Assembly: GCA_963556065.3 (NCBI GenBank)
Contig: CAUVYH020000013.1
Location: forward strand, 229,882 to 293,881
Direction of reading: 5' to 3'
DNA: 64,000 nucleotides
Source of the DNA: JBAXTE01 sp963556065
Lineage (GTDB): Bacteria; Bacteroidota; Bacteroidia; Bacteroidales; WCHB1-69
Under the pieces are notes generated by a model. That model was not told the DNA's origin. It ran no database searches and saw only the letters and a list, made by a program, of their open reading frames with translations. This document shows positions 57,438 through 64,000 of this stretch, one piece after another; positions within the stretch are counted from its first letter, which is position 1, and each line of letters starts with the position of its first letter. The translations under genes and the position numbers were made by a program.

Positions 57438-58673
57438 TTATTCCGGCAAAACGATTGGAAAGCATGGATTAAAAGCAACAAAACGAGGCTTTCCAATTAC
57501 ATGCGATAAAAAGTCCGTATATACATCGGTAAACATAAAACTGTCCGGAGTATAATAGGCACTAGGCAAAGGCCTATTTCCAATATCTCCCATATCTATT
57601 GAAGTCGTGTGGAACTCTTCCAGTTCCTGATAAGGAACAATTTCTTTTAACACCGGCATTTGCCCATAATCTTCGCGAAGCAATAAATCCACCACTTTAT
57701 CAGCTAACGTGGAAGTTAAGCGACGATCGTATTCGCGACACTGTCCGGCACGCGGATAATATCCGGTAATCTGGGCACGAGCATCAATTCCCGTGCGTTT
57801 AGTTATTTCCGAAGCAATAACTCCGCTTATTCCGCCAAAACGAGGATGACCGTATTCATCAAGCTCCGAGCTTGCATACACCATATCCAGAGCTCCTTTT
57901 TCGTCACTCCACCAACGAACGCCTTCGGAAACAGCAATTATCAACGATTTTGTAGGAGAACTCAAATATTTTTCTTTTATAAATTCGAAGAAGAAATCTT
58001 TTCGTTCTTTGGTCATTTCTACTTCAGGAACAAGCGCTACTTCTGCACCGCCAAAAACAGCACTTCCTGTAAGCCAGCCCGCATCTCGTCCCATTACTTC
58101 CATAACCATGATTCGGTTATGAGATTGAGTAGTCGTTCTTAACCTTAAGGTCAACTCCATTAACCCTTTAGCTGCAGAAGGAAATCCGGGACAAATCACA
58201 GCTTCATGGTTTACTCCTTGGTAACTATGAATTGTACGCGTTCTTAAATCGTTATCAATGGTTTTTGGAAAACCGATTACCGGAATTCCCTCCTGCTCGT
58301 ACAAGCGTTTAGCCGCACCATTGGTATCGTCGCCACCAATTGTAACCAGCGTGTCAATTTTATAGCGGTTTATGTTATGAAGAATTTGCGGCACACGATT
58401 TTCCGGATTTTTTTCTGAAGGAAATGGATTCGTACGGCTCGATTGCAATGCTGTTCCCCCATAAATTCCATCATAAGGCTGGTGTGTCAAATCTACGATC
58501 TCACCATCGCCCAGTAATCCTTTCCATCCTTTTTTCACGCCATACACACGATATCCTAACATTGAGGCCCGGTTACGAATACATTCAATGCTTGAATTTA
58601 TTGCAGGAGTGTCGCCGCCTCCTGACAAAATTGCCAATGTTTTTCCCTTAAAAAATTTTTCGGTTTTTTTCAT
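57438..58673 (-). CDS. pfkA: 6-phosphofructokinase, probably PPi-dependent
   Basis: 411 aa. Phosphorylates fructose 6-phosphate in glycolysis. It has LAILSGGGDTPAINSSI, LVTIGGDDTNGAAKRL, PVIGFPKTIDNDL, MEVMGRDAGWLTGS and GYYPRAGQCREYDRR. The two diagnostic positions are Asp in G-G-D-D (Gly in ATP enzymes) and Lys in P-K-T-I-D-N-D (Gly in ATP enzymes), which by established PFK work indicates pyrophosphate as phosphoryl donor. It is longer than bacterial ATP-PFK (about 320 aa), as usual for the long group. It follows the dehydrogenase gene with a 7-nt gap. Confidence 0.9.
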   Translation of the reverse strand: MKKTEKFFKGKTLAILSGGGDTPAINSSIECIRNRASMLGYRVYGVKKGWKGLLGDGEIVDLTHQPYDGIYGGTALQSSRTNPFPSEKNPENRVPQILHNINRYKIDTLVTIGGDDTNGAAKRLYEQEGIPVIGFPKTIDNDLRTRTIHSYQGVNHEAVICPGFPSAAKGLMELTLRLRTTTQSHNRIMVMEVMGRDAGWLTGSAVFGGAEVALVPEVEMTKERKDFFFEFIKEKYLSSPTKSLIIAVSEGVRWWSDEKGALDMVYASSELDEYGHPRFGGISGVIASEITKRTGIDARAQITGYYPRAGQCREYDRRLTSTLADKVVDLLLREDYGQMPVLKEIVPYQELEEFHTTSIDMGDIGNRPLPSAYYTPDSFMFTDVYTDFLSHVIGKPRFVAFNPCFPIVLPE

Positions 58674-58680
58674 AATCTAC

Positions 58681-59622
58681 TTATTTAAACATATCTATCA
58701 CCTTATCTGCGATGATTGTACTTAATTTGATATTTGACTCTTTAGTCCACCCTGCGATATGAGGAGTAAGAATAACACGGGGCGAATCTGCCAAATAGTG
58801 CATGCTGTCCGTCCATGAAGATATTGATGTATTTTTCAATGAAATATCTTCGTATTCAAGAACATCCAAAGCAGCTCCCAAGACTTTACCCGAAAACAAT
58901 GCATCCGATAAGTCATCTGTTTTTACAACTTTACCGCGAGAAGTATTCAGCAAATATATTGATTTTTTGAATTTTTGAATATAATCTTCACAAAAGAGGT
59001 AGTGTGTTTCCTGTGTGTAAGGAACATGAAAACTTAATATATCGGCCTGTTCAAAAACATCGGCCATTGAAACTTCCTCTACATACCGAGACGAAAATCC
59101 GGTTTTGTACTTATCATAAGCAATCACATGAGACTCAAATCCGGATAATCGCTGAGCAAAAGCGCTCCCCATATTTCCGTATCCGATAATGGCAATTGTT
59201 TTGCCTTTAATTTCGAACCCTCTATTTTCTTCGCGAAGCCATACCCCATTTTTTACTTCATTACTCGCTTTAACAATATTATTGCTCAATGCAAGCAACA
59301 AACCCAAAGTATGCTCGCCAACAGCATCTCGATTACCTTCGGGTGAGCTGATACAATGGATATTTTTAGCCTTGGCATATTCTACATCAATGCTTTCCAT
59401 TCCGGCTCCTACCCTGCCAATAAAATGCAATGCCGAAGCCGCATCAATAAATTCTTTGTCAATGACAAACCGGCTACGTATGATGATTCCGAAGTAAGAA
59501 GCAATCTTTTTCTCAATTTCCTGCTTGGACGAAACAAAATCAAAATCGACCTCATAGCCGGCTTCTTTGAGACGCTGAACAAGCATCGGATGCGTAGAAT
59601 CTATAAACAAGATTTTTTTCAT
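58681..59622 (-). CDS. D-2-hydroxyacid dehydrogenase (SerA-like)
   Basis: 313 aa. NAD-dependent D-isomer-specific 2-hydroxyacid dehydrogenase. Catalytic Arg in FIGRVGAGMESID, Rossmann loop IAIIGYGNMGSAFAQRL, the signature LLNTSRGKVVKTDDLSDAL, catalytic His in ILTPHIAGWT. Phosphoglycerate dehydrogenase is the most likely substrate class, but there is no regulatory ACT domain, and glyoxylate/hydroxypyruvate or lactate use is possible. Cotranscribed with the genes on both sides. Confidence 0.85.
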   Translation of the reverse strand: MKKILFIDSTHPMLVQRLKEAGYEVDFDFVSSKQEIEKKIASYFGIIIRSRFVIDKEFIDAASALHFIGRVGAGMESIDVEYAKAKNIHCISSPEGNRDAVGEHTLGLLLALSNNIVKASNEVKNGVWLREENRGFEIKGKTIAIIGYGNMGSAFAQRLSGFESHVIAYDKYKTGFSSRYVEEVSMADVFEQADILSFHVPYTQETHYLFCEDYIQKFKKSIYLLNTSRGKVVKTDDLSDALFSGKVLGAALDVLEYEDISLKNTSISSWTDSMHYLADSPRVILTPHIAGWTKESNIKLSTIIADKVIDMFK

Positions 59623-59663
59623 TCAATAATTATTGTAACCCATCACAGAAAGGTCTGATTAAT

Positions 59664-60329
59664 TTAAAGGACTCCTTTATCAATTAGATTAAGAATCAAC
59701 TCAATAGTTGCATCATCTCCATCTTTTTCGTAGCGCTCTTTCAGATTCAGCCCAAAAAACGAGGACATCGATTGCCAAAAAATGGCTCGAAATGTCCCTC
59801 TCGACAATTTTATGATTTCATAGGATGTTTTTCCCGTCTCCCGATCTATTAGTTTAATAAGCAGTTTGCCCTGCGAACGTGTCATTGTCCTAATATCAGC
59901 TTCAAATTGTGCTTTGATGTCTTCTTCAGCACGTTTATTTATCCGATCACGTTCTCTTTCGGAAGAAGCATTTTGAGCAAGCTGGTCATAATATTTCATT
60001 TTTGCTGCAGCCAGTTTTGCATACGGATATACCTTTTTAACGTTATTAATCAGTCTTTTTACTCGTTGCTCGTCTTTAGCCGATTTAAAGGGGCGAAACG
60101 AGAACACGGTAACTTCCTGAAGCCGATAAAGCGGTAATGTGTCTCCATCAACAATTCGGGCAGGCACAACAATTTCTCCGGTAACCTGAGCATCAACAGC
60201 TACTGCAGAAAAAAGAAAACAGATTGCAAATAAAGCTCCCCTAAAAATACTAGTCGCACAACATTCGGTAAAGAGCAAAGATCTGTTCAATTTTATTTTT
60301 CTTAGCAACAAACATTGTTTTTTCATCAT
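59664..60329 (-). CDS. DUF4294 protein, exported
   Basis: 221 aa. A hydrophobic segment near residues 28-47 (GALFAICFLFSAVAVDAQ) looks like a signal peptide, so the true start may be further inside than 60329. The mature part has the DUF4294 pattern: VVDGDTLPLYRLQEV-like (RIVDGDTLPLYRLQEV), VKRLINNVKKVYPYAKLA, RTMTRSQGKLLIKLIDRETG. Conserved in Bacteroidota next to housekeeping genes; function unknown. 18 nt after clpX. Confidence 0.82.
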   Translation of the reverse strand: MMKKQCLLLRKIKLNRSLLFTECCATSIFRGALFAICFLFSAVAVDAQVTGEIVVPARIVDGDTLPLYRLQEVTVFSFRPFKSAKDEQRVKRLINNVKKVYPYAKLAAAKMKYYDQLAQNASSERERDRINKRAEEDIKAQFEADIRTMTRSQGKLLIKLIDRETGKTSYEIIKLSRGTFRAIFWQSMSSFFGLNLKERYEKDGDDATIELILNLIDKGVL

Positions 60330-60347
60330 TGAATCGTTTTGTTGTCA

Positions 60348-61607
60348 TTAGTCTAACATATTCCCTGCCATTTCCGAAACAAACGATCTTTCGAATTGCT
60401 GATAAGCATATTCTTTTGAAATTTCAAGCTTTGCAACTTTTTTAGACGGCATTTCAAACATCGCATCCGTCATAATATTTTCGATAATAGTTCGCAAGCC
60501 ACGAGCTCCGAGGTGAAGTTCCACGGCTTTATCCACAATATAATCGAGTGCTTCATCTGAAAATGACAACTCTATTTTATCAATATGAAACAGTCGAACA
60601 TACTGCTTTACCAAAGCATTTTTCGGTTCAAGTAATATACGCCGCAAAGCTTCTTTGTCTAAGGGTTTTAAATGAGTAAGCACAGGAAAGCGCCCGCACA
60701 ATTCGGGAATGAGCCCGTAACTTTTCAAGTCCTGTGGTGAGATGTATTTAAGCAAATTAGCCTTGTCTATAACTTTTGATTTTTTGTTATAACCAATAAC
60801 ATTGGTATTCAGTCGAGCCGCAATTTTGCGTTCAATTCCATCGAAAGCACCTCCTGCAAGGAAAAGTATATTTTTAGTATCGACTTCTATAAATTTTTGT
60901 TCGGGATGCTTTCTCCCCCCCTGAGGCGGAACATTTACTTTAGCTCCTTCGAGTAACTTGAGCAATGCCTGTTGTACTCCCTCGCCCGAAACATCCCGCG
61001 TAATAGACGGATTGTCACTTTTACGGGCTACCTTATCTATTTCATCGATAAAAACAATTCCCATTTGAGCTCTTTCCACATTATAATCTGCAGCTTGAAG
61101 AAGCCGGGTTAGAATGCTTTCCACATCTTCTCCCACATAACCGGCTTCGGTAAAAACCGTTGCATCGGCAATACAAAAAGGGACATCAAGCATTTTGGCT
61201 ATAGTGCGGGCCATAAGGGTTTTACCTGTTCCCGTTTCACCGACAATCACGATATTGGATTTTTCGATTTCCACCTCTTGTTCCTCTTTTCGATCGGACG
61301 GAGTGTTGTGCAGCAAGCGTTTGTAATGATTATATACGGCAACAGACAAAACCTTTTTGGCCTCATCCTGATCAATTACATATTGATCCAGAAACGATTT
61401 AATTTCAGCCGGTTTTTTCAATTTAAGTGTTGCTTGTCCGGCAGTCGATTTTCCGGGGTTTAACAACGAGTTGTTTTCATCAATTATCAATCCTGCCTGC
61501 TTGATGCAATCTTCGCAGATGAAAGCATGATCGCCATTAAACATGATTTTATCGGGAGAAGGTTTAGCCCCGCAGAATGAACAGTTATTTGAGTTTTGTT
61601 TTGCCAT
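60348..61607 (-). CDS. clpX: ATP-dependent Clp protease ATP-binding subunit ClpX
   Basis: 419 aa. Zinc-binding domain (CSFCGAKPSPDKIMFNG ... C-E-D-C), Walker A VIVGETGTGKTLMARTIA, pore loop EAGYVGEDVES, Walker B GIVFIDEIDKVARKS, sensor LARLNTNVIGYNKK-like. The ClpP-docking tripeptide is I-G-Y in AARLNTNVIGYNKKSK instead of the common I-G-F. It unfolds substrates and feeds them to ClpP. It follows clpP after 80 nt containing a terminator-like hairpin. Confidence 0.96.
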   Translation of the reverse strand: MAKQNSNNCSFCGAKPSPDKIMFNGDHAFICEDCIKQAGLIIDENNSLLNPGKSTAGQATLKLKKPAEIKSFLDQYVIDQDEAKKVLSVAVYNHYKRLLHNTPSDRKEEQEVEIEKSNIVIVGETGTGKTLMARTIAKMLDVPFCIADATVFTEAGYVGEDVESILTRLLQAADYNVERAQMGIVFIDEIDKVARKSDNPSITRDVSGEGVQQALLKLLEGAKVNVPPQGGRKHPEQKFIEVDTKNILFLAGGAFDGIERKIAARLNTNVIGYNKKSKVIDKANLLKYISPQDLKSYGLIPELCGRFPVLTHLKPLDKEALRRILLEPKNALVKQYVRLFHIDKIELSFSDEALDYIVDKAVELHLGARGLRTIIENIMTDAMFEMPSKKVAKLEISKEYAYQQFERSFVSEMAGNMLD

Positions 61608-61632
61608 TTATGTTCTTGTTTTCAACAATAAA

Positions 61633-61660
61633 CCGGAGTGAGTTCGCAAACTCAATCCGG
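61633..61660 (-). terminator. Terminator-like hairpin between clpP and clpX
   Basis: CCGGAgTGAGTT / AACTCAatCCGG arms with a 4-nt loop, followed on the minus strand by TTTATTGTTG. It could attenuate clpX relative to tig-clpP. Confidence 0.6.
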
Positions 61661-61687
61661 AATTGAAAAAGTTCTTTTAAAACTATT

Positions 61688-62362
61688 TTATTTTGCAGCA
61701 CGAATCAACACTTCGTCGATCATGCCATAATCTTTTGCCTCTTGAGCCGTCATCCAGTAATCCCTATCACTATCTGCCCAAATTTTTTCATACGTCTGTT
61801 TTGTATGTTGAGCAATGATATCGTAAAGTTCCTTTTTCAATTTTTGAATTTCACGAGCCGTGATTTCAATATCAGCAGCCTGACCTTCGGCCCCCCCCAT
61901 CGGTTGGTGAATCATAACTCTGGAATGAGGCAATGCGGTACGTTTCCCATCAGCACCTGCGCACAAGAGTACAGCCCCCATCGAAGCAGCCATTCCTGTA
62001 CAAATAGTAGCAATGTCGGGAGTAATATACTGCATGGTATCATAAATTCCCAACCCTGCATGCACAGAACCTCCGGGTGAGTTCAAATAAATCTGAATAT
62101 CTTTTTTAGCATCTACCGACTCCAAAAAGAGCAGTTGTGCCTGAATAATATTAGCCACATCATCATAAATAGGCACCCCTAAAAAGATAATACGATCCAT
62201 CATTAACCGAGAGAAGACATCCATAGTTGCCACATTCATTTGACGCTCCTCTATAATTGTCGGCGAAATATAATCATTGGTAATAGATGTATATCTATCT
62301 AATTTCAAACTACTTATACCCTTATGTTTGAGAGCATATCTTCTAAATTCGTCTTCTTTCAT
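61688..62362 (-). CDS. clpP: ATP-dependent Clp protease proteolytic subunit ClpP
   Basis: 224 aa serine protease. Catalytic Ser in ICTGMAASMGAVLLCAG, His in LPHSRVMIHQPMGG, Asp in the DRDYWMTAQEAKDYGMIDEV region. The N-terminal extension MKEDEFRRYALKHKGISSL is typical of Bacteroidota. Forms the two-ring barrel with ClpX. 37 nt after tig. Confidence 0.96.
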   Translation of the reverse strand: MKEDEFRRYALKHKGISSLKLDRYTSITNDYISPTIIEERQMNVATMDVFSRLMMDRIIFLGVPIYDDVANIIQAQLLFLESVDAKKDIQIYLNSPGGSVHAGLGIYDTMQYITPDIATICTGMAASMGAVLLCAGADGKRTALPHSRVMIHQPMGGAEGQAADIEITAREIQKLKKELYDIIAQHTKQTYEKIWADSDRDYWMTAQEAKDYGMIDEVLIRAAK

Positions 62363-62399
62363 TTGTGATATTTTTAAAAAACAGGTTCTTTATTTCGAA

Positions 62400-63740
62400 T
62401 TATTTTTTATTAATCAGTTCAATAAATTTATCGGCCATAATGCTTTTCTTGGAAACAGGAACCACTTTTTTAATTGCCTCTTCAATTCGTTTATCAAATA
62501 ACTGATCATAGATATTTTTGACATCTTTTTCAGTTTTCATCGACGATTCCGCCAATGTACTCAATCGTTCTTCCAAGTCGGTATCCGTGCTGTTTTTAAA
62601 GTAGTTTGTCCGGAAGAAATCCATAATAAAATCTTTAATATCCTGACGGGAAATCTGAATATTATTCTCTTCCACCAATTTATTTTCTATAAGCTGCCAT
62701 TTAATTGAATCCAACGCTTTATCATATTCTGCATCCAAAGTTTCAGCATTTGCATTCTTATTTGACTCAAGCAACCATTTTTTCATAAAATCGTGAGGAA
62801 CATCAATATCAACTTTTTTTATCAACTCGGAAATGGCATCGTTCATAAACTTCTGGCGAGTAGTTTCTGCATATTGAGCACTCATTTGAAGTTTAATCTT
62901 GCTCATAAATTCCTCTTCCGTTTTCACTTCTTCGTCTTTGAAAACTTTTGCAAACAACTCTTCATTTATTTCCGAAGGAGTAATGCGAGAAATCCGAGTA
63001 ATTTCGAAAGTTATATTCGTATCGGTTGTTTCTACTTCTTCAACTTTAATTTTGAGCGTTTTAGCTATTTCATTCGGCTTATCGCCAAAGGCTTTTTTCA
63101 AATCGAAAGTAATAACATCAGTTACTTTCTTGCCAATGAAATCTTTTTTGATTTTTTTGCTTTCAATTGCCTGCAAAAAAATTGTGGATTCAAAAGGTTC
63201 GGTCTCGGGTTCGGATGCACGGGTTATGTTTCCATATATCAAATCGTCATCACCTACAATTTCCGGCTCCGACAACGTACCGTATTGGCGGGTAAGGTAT
63301 TCCAATTCTTTTTTTACATCTTCTTCCGCCGGTTCTACTTCGTATTCAGTAATGGAATCAAACTTTACACCAGCCAGATCTATTGCCGGTTGCAGGCCGA
63401 TTTCAAAATAAAAACTAAAATCTGTATTTTCTTTTTCAAAGTCAACAATTGATTTTTCATGATTTAAAATCGGTTCTCCCAAGTATGAGATTTTATTATC
63501 GGTAAGATATTTATGTAATTCATCAACCACAATTTTATTTACTTCATCCGCTTTAATGGCCGGTCCGTGCATTTTCTTTACCATCCCAACAGGGACCATT
63601 CCCGGACGAAAACCGGGTACATTTGCTTTTTGGCGGAAGTCTTTAATTGCTTTTTCAACACGTGGAGTGTAATCGGCAGTGCTAATTTCGATAACCAAAC
63701 CCATTTGGTTTGAGCCTGTTTGTTCTGTTTTAATATTCAT
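62400..63740 (-). CDS. tig: Trigger factor
   Basis: 446 aa ribosome-associated chaperone. The N-terminal ribosome-binding signature is AN-V-P-G-F-R-P-G-M-V-P-V-G in DFRQKANVPGFRPGMVPV. The central part is a degenerate PPIase-like domain (YGNITRASEPETEPFES; FIGKKVTDVITFDL). The C-terminal arms are helical. First gene of the tig-clpP-clpX-DUF4294-dehydrogenase-pfk run, with its own promoter. Confidence 0.93.
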   Translation of the reverse strand: MNIKTEQTGSNQMGLVIEISTADYTPRVEKAIKDFRQKANVPGFRPGMVPVGMVKKMHGPAIKADEVNKIVVDELHKYLTDNKISYLGEPILNHEKSIVDFEKENTDFSFYFEIGLQPAIDLAGVKFDSITEYEVEPAEEDVKKELEYLTRQYGTLSEPEIVGDDDLIYGNITRASEPETEPFESTIFLQAIESKKIKKDFIGKKVTDVITFDLKKAFGDKPNEIAKTLKIKVEEVETTDTNITFEITRISRITPSEINEELFAKVFKDEEVKTEEEFMSKIKLQMSAQYAETTRQKFMNDAISELIKKVDIDVPHDFMKKWLLESNKNANAETLDAEYDKALDSIKWQLIENKLVEENNIQISRQDIKDFIMDFFRTNYFKNSTDTDLEERLSTLAESSMKTEKDVKNIYDQLFDKRIEEAIKKVVPVSKKSIMADKFIELINKK

Positions 63741-63804
63741 TATTAAACCGTATTTTATTGTATAAAAATGTTTTGAAGTGATTCAAATTACTTAAAAATG
63801 AGTG

Positions 63805-63812
63805 CAAATATA
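63805..63812 (-). promoter_or_regulatory. -7 box of the tig promoter
   Basis: Minus-strand TATATTTG fits TAnnTTTG. TTTG (complement of 63834-63837) sits 21 nt further up, a good -33 element. 65 nt upstream of the tig start. Confidence 0.65.
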
Positions 63813-63864
63813 CAATTTTTTTCGCAGCAACAACAAATCACAAAGCCAATTTACTAAAAAATCG

Positions 63865-63872
63865 TACATTTG
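63865..63872 (+). promoter_or_regulatory. -7 box of the MATE gene promoter
   Basis: TACATTTG fits TAnnTTTG, 14 nt upstream of the ATG at 63886; divergent from the tig promoter. Confidence 0.6.
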
Positions 63873-63885
63873 TTTCCAAAAAAAG

Positions 63886-64000
63886 ATGAGGGATTTAACC
63901 ACGGGAAATGAGGGGCGAAAGATATTGTTTTTTGCAATTCCAATGCTGCTTGGTAACTTTTTTCAAATTTTCAATACATTGGTTGATTCAATTATTGTAG
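63886..64000 (+). CDS. MATE-family efflux transporter, 3'-partial
   Basis: The first 38 codons (M-R-D-L-T-T-G-N-E-G then RKILFFAIPMLLGNFFQIFN, T-L-V-D-S-I-I-V) are the N-terminus and first transmembrane helix of a MATE (NorM/DinF-type) multidrug/Na+ antiporter. It continues beyond the window. Confidence 0.85.
   Translation, partial: MRDLTTGNEGRKILFFAIPMLLGNFFQIFNTLVDSIIV

Noticed and set aside
1..64000. tRNA, rRNA, riboswitch or tmRNA genes
   Set aside because: Read through the intergenic regions on both strands; no convincing cloverleaf, T-loop motif or known riboswitch core was seen. A covariance-model search was not possible.

Overview
The window looks like the chromosome of an anaerobic, fermentative Bacteroidota (Bacteroidales/Marinilabiliales-like) bacterium. 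The evidence is the [FeFe] hydrogenase, the type IX secretion (T9SS) C-terminal sorting domains, the families DUF4293/DUF4294/YeiH/FISUMP, a PPi-type phosphofructokinase, and many promoters of the Bacteroidota type (-7 box TAnnTTTG). Genus cannot be fixed from the sequence. No rRNA or tRNA gene was seen.

Region 1 (1-13.3 kb). The 3' part of an intact [FeFe] hydrogenase is followed by its usual sensory partners: a 2Fe-2S thioredoxin-like protein, an HsfB-type hydrogenase/PAS protein and a SpoIIE phosphatase. All three are broken by many small frameshifts. Then come an intact fabI, a broken secreted S15/CocE-type peptidase, a broken RES-domain protein, a broken secreted M43 metalloprotease, and a thioredoxin operon in which only one thioredoxin is intact (the second thioredoxin, trxB and a ferredoxin are frameshifted). 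A broken osmC closes the region. The density of broken genes contrasts with the rest of the window.

Region 2 (13.9-26.5 kb). Accessory genes, mostly intact: an AAA/DUF4143 ATPase, a Crp/Fnr regulator, a DUF1801 protein, a TPR-LuxR membrane regulator, two tandem paralogous secreted T9SS proteins, YeiH with a LysR regulator, and a FISUMP lipoprotein. A 1 kb intergenic stretch holds a large inverted repeat. An IS5-like transposase tail lies just before the CRISPR locus.

Region 3 (27-51.4 kb). A complete type I-B CRISPR-Cas locus: WYL regulator, cas6, cas8 (Cst1-like), cas7, cas5, cas3, cas4, cas1, cas2, a leader, and an array that I count as 185 repeats and 184 spacers (12.1 kb). Three non-cas genes sit inside the operon: a pRiA4b ORF-3 family protein, a DUF6155-like protein and a four-helix-bundle (S23) protein. 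The gaps after cas6, cas4 and cas1 are filled by purine-rich GATTGAAG-type minisatellite tracts. Two of these carry the same ~75-nt hairpin element, and one contains a second, divergent cas4 3' end. The array shows a clean repeat-variant switch (the last 18 repeats) and one spacer acquired twice with different 3' ends. Acquisition (Cas1-Cas2-Cas4), processing (Cas6), Cascade (Cas8-Cas7-Cas5) and interference (Cas3) are all present and apparently intact.

Region 4 (51.4-64 kb). Housekeeping genes, all intact and almost all on the minus strand: nnr, DUF4293, a LEA-like lipoprotein, ettA, an NtrC-like response regulator without a Fis domain, PPi-type pfk, a D-2-hydroxyacid dehydrogenase, DUF4294, clpX, clpP and tig. 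The start of a MATE transporter gene runs off the right edge on the plus strand.
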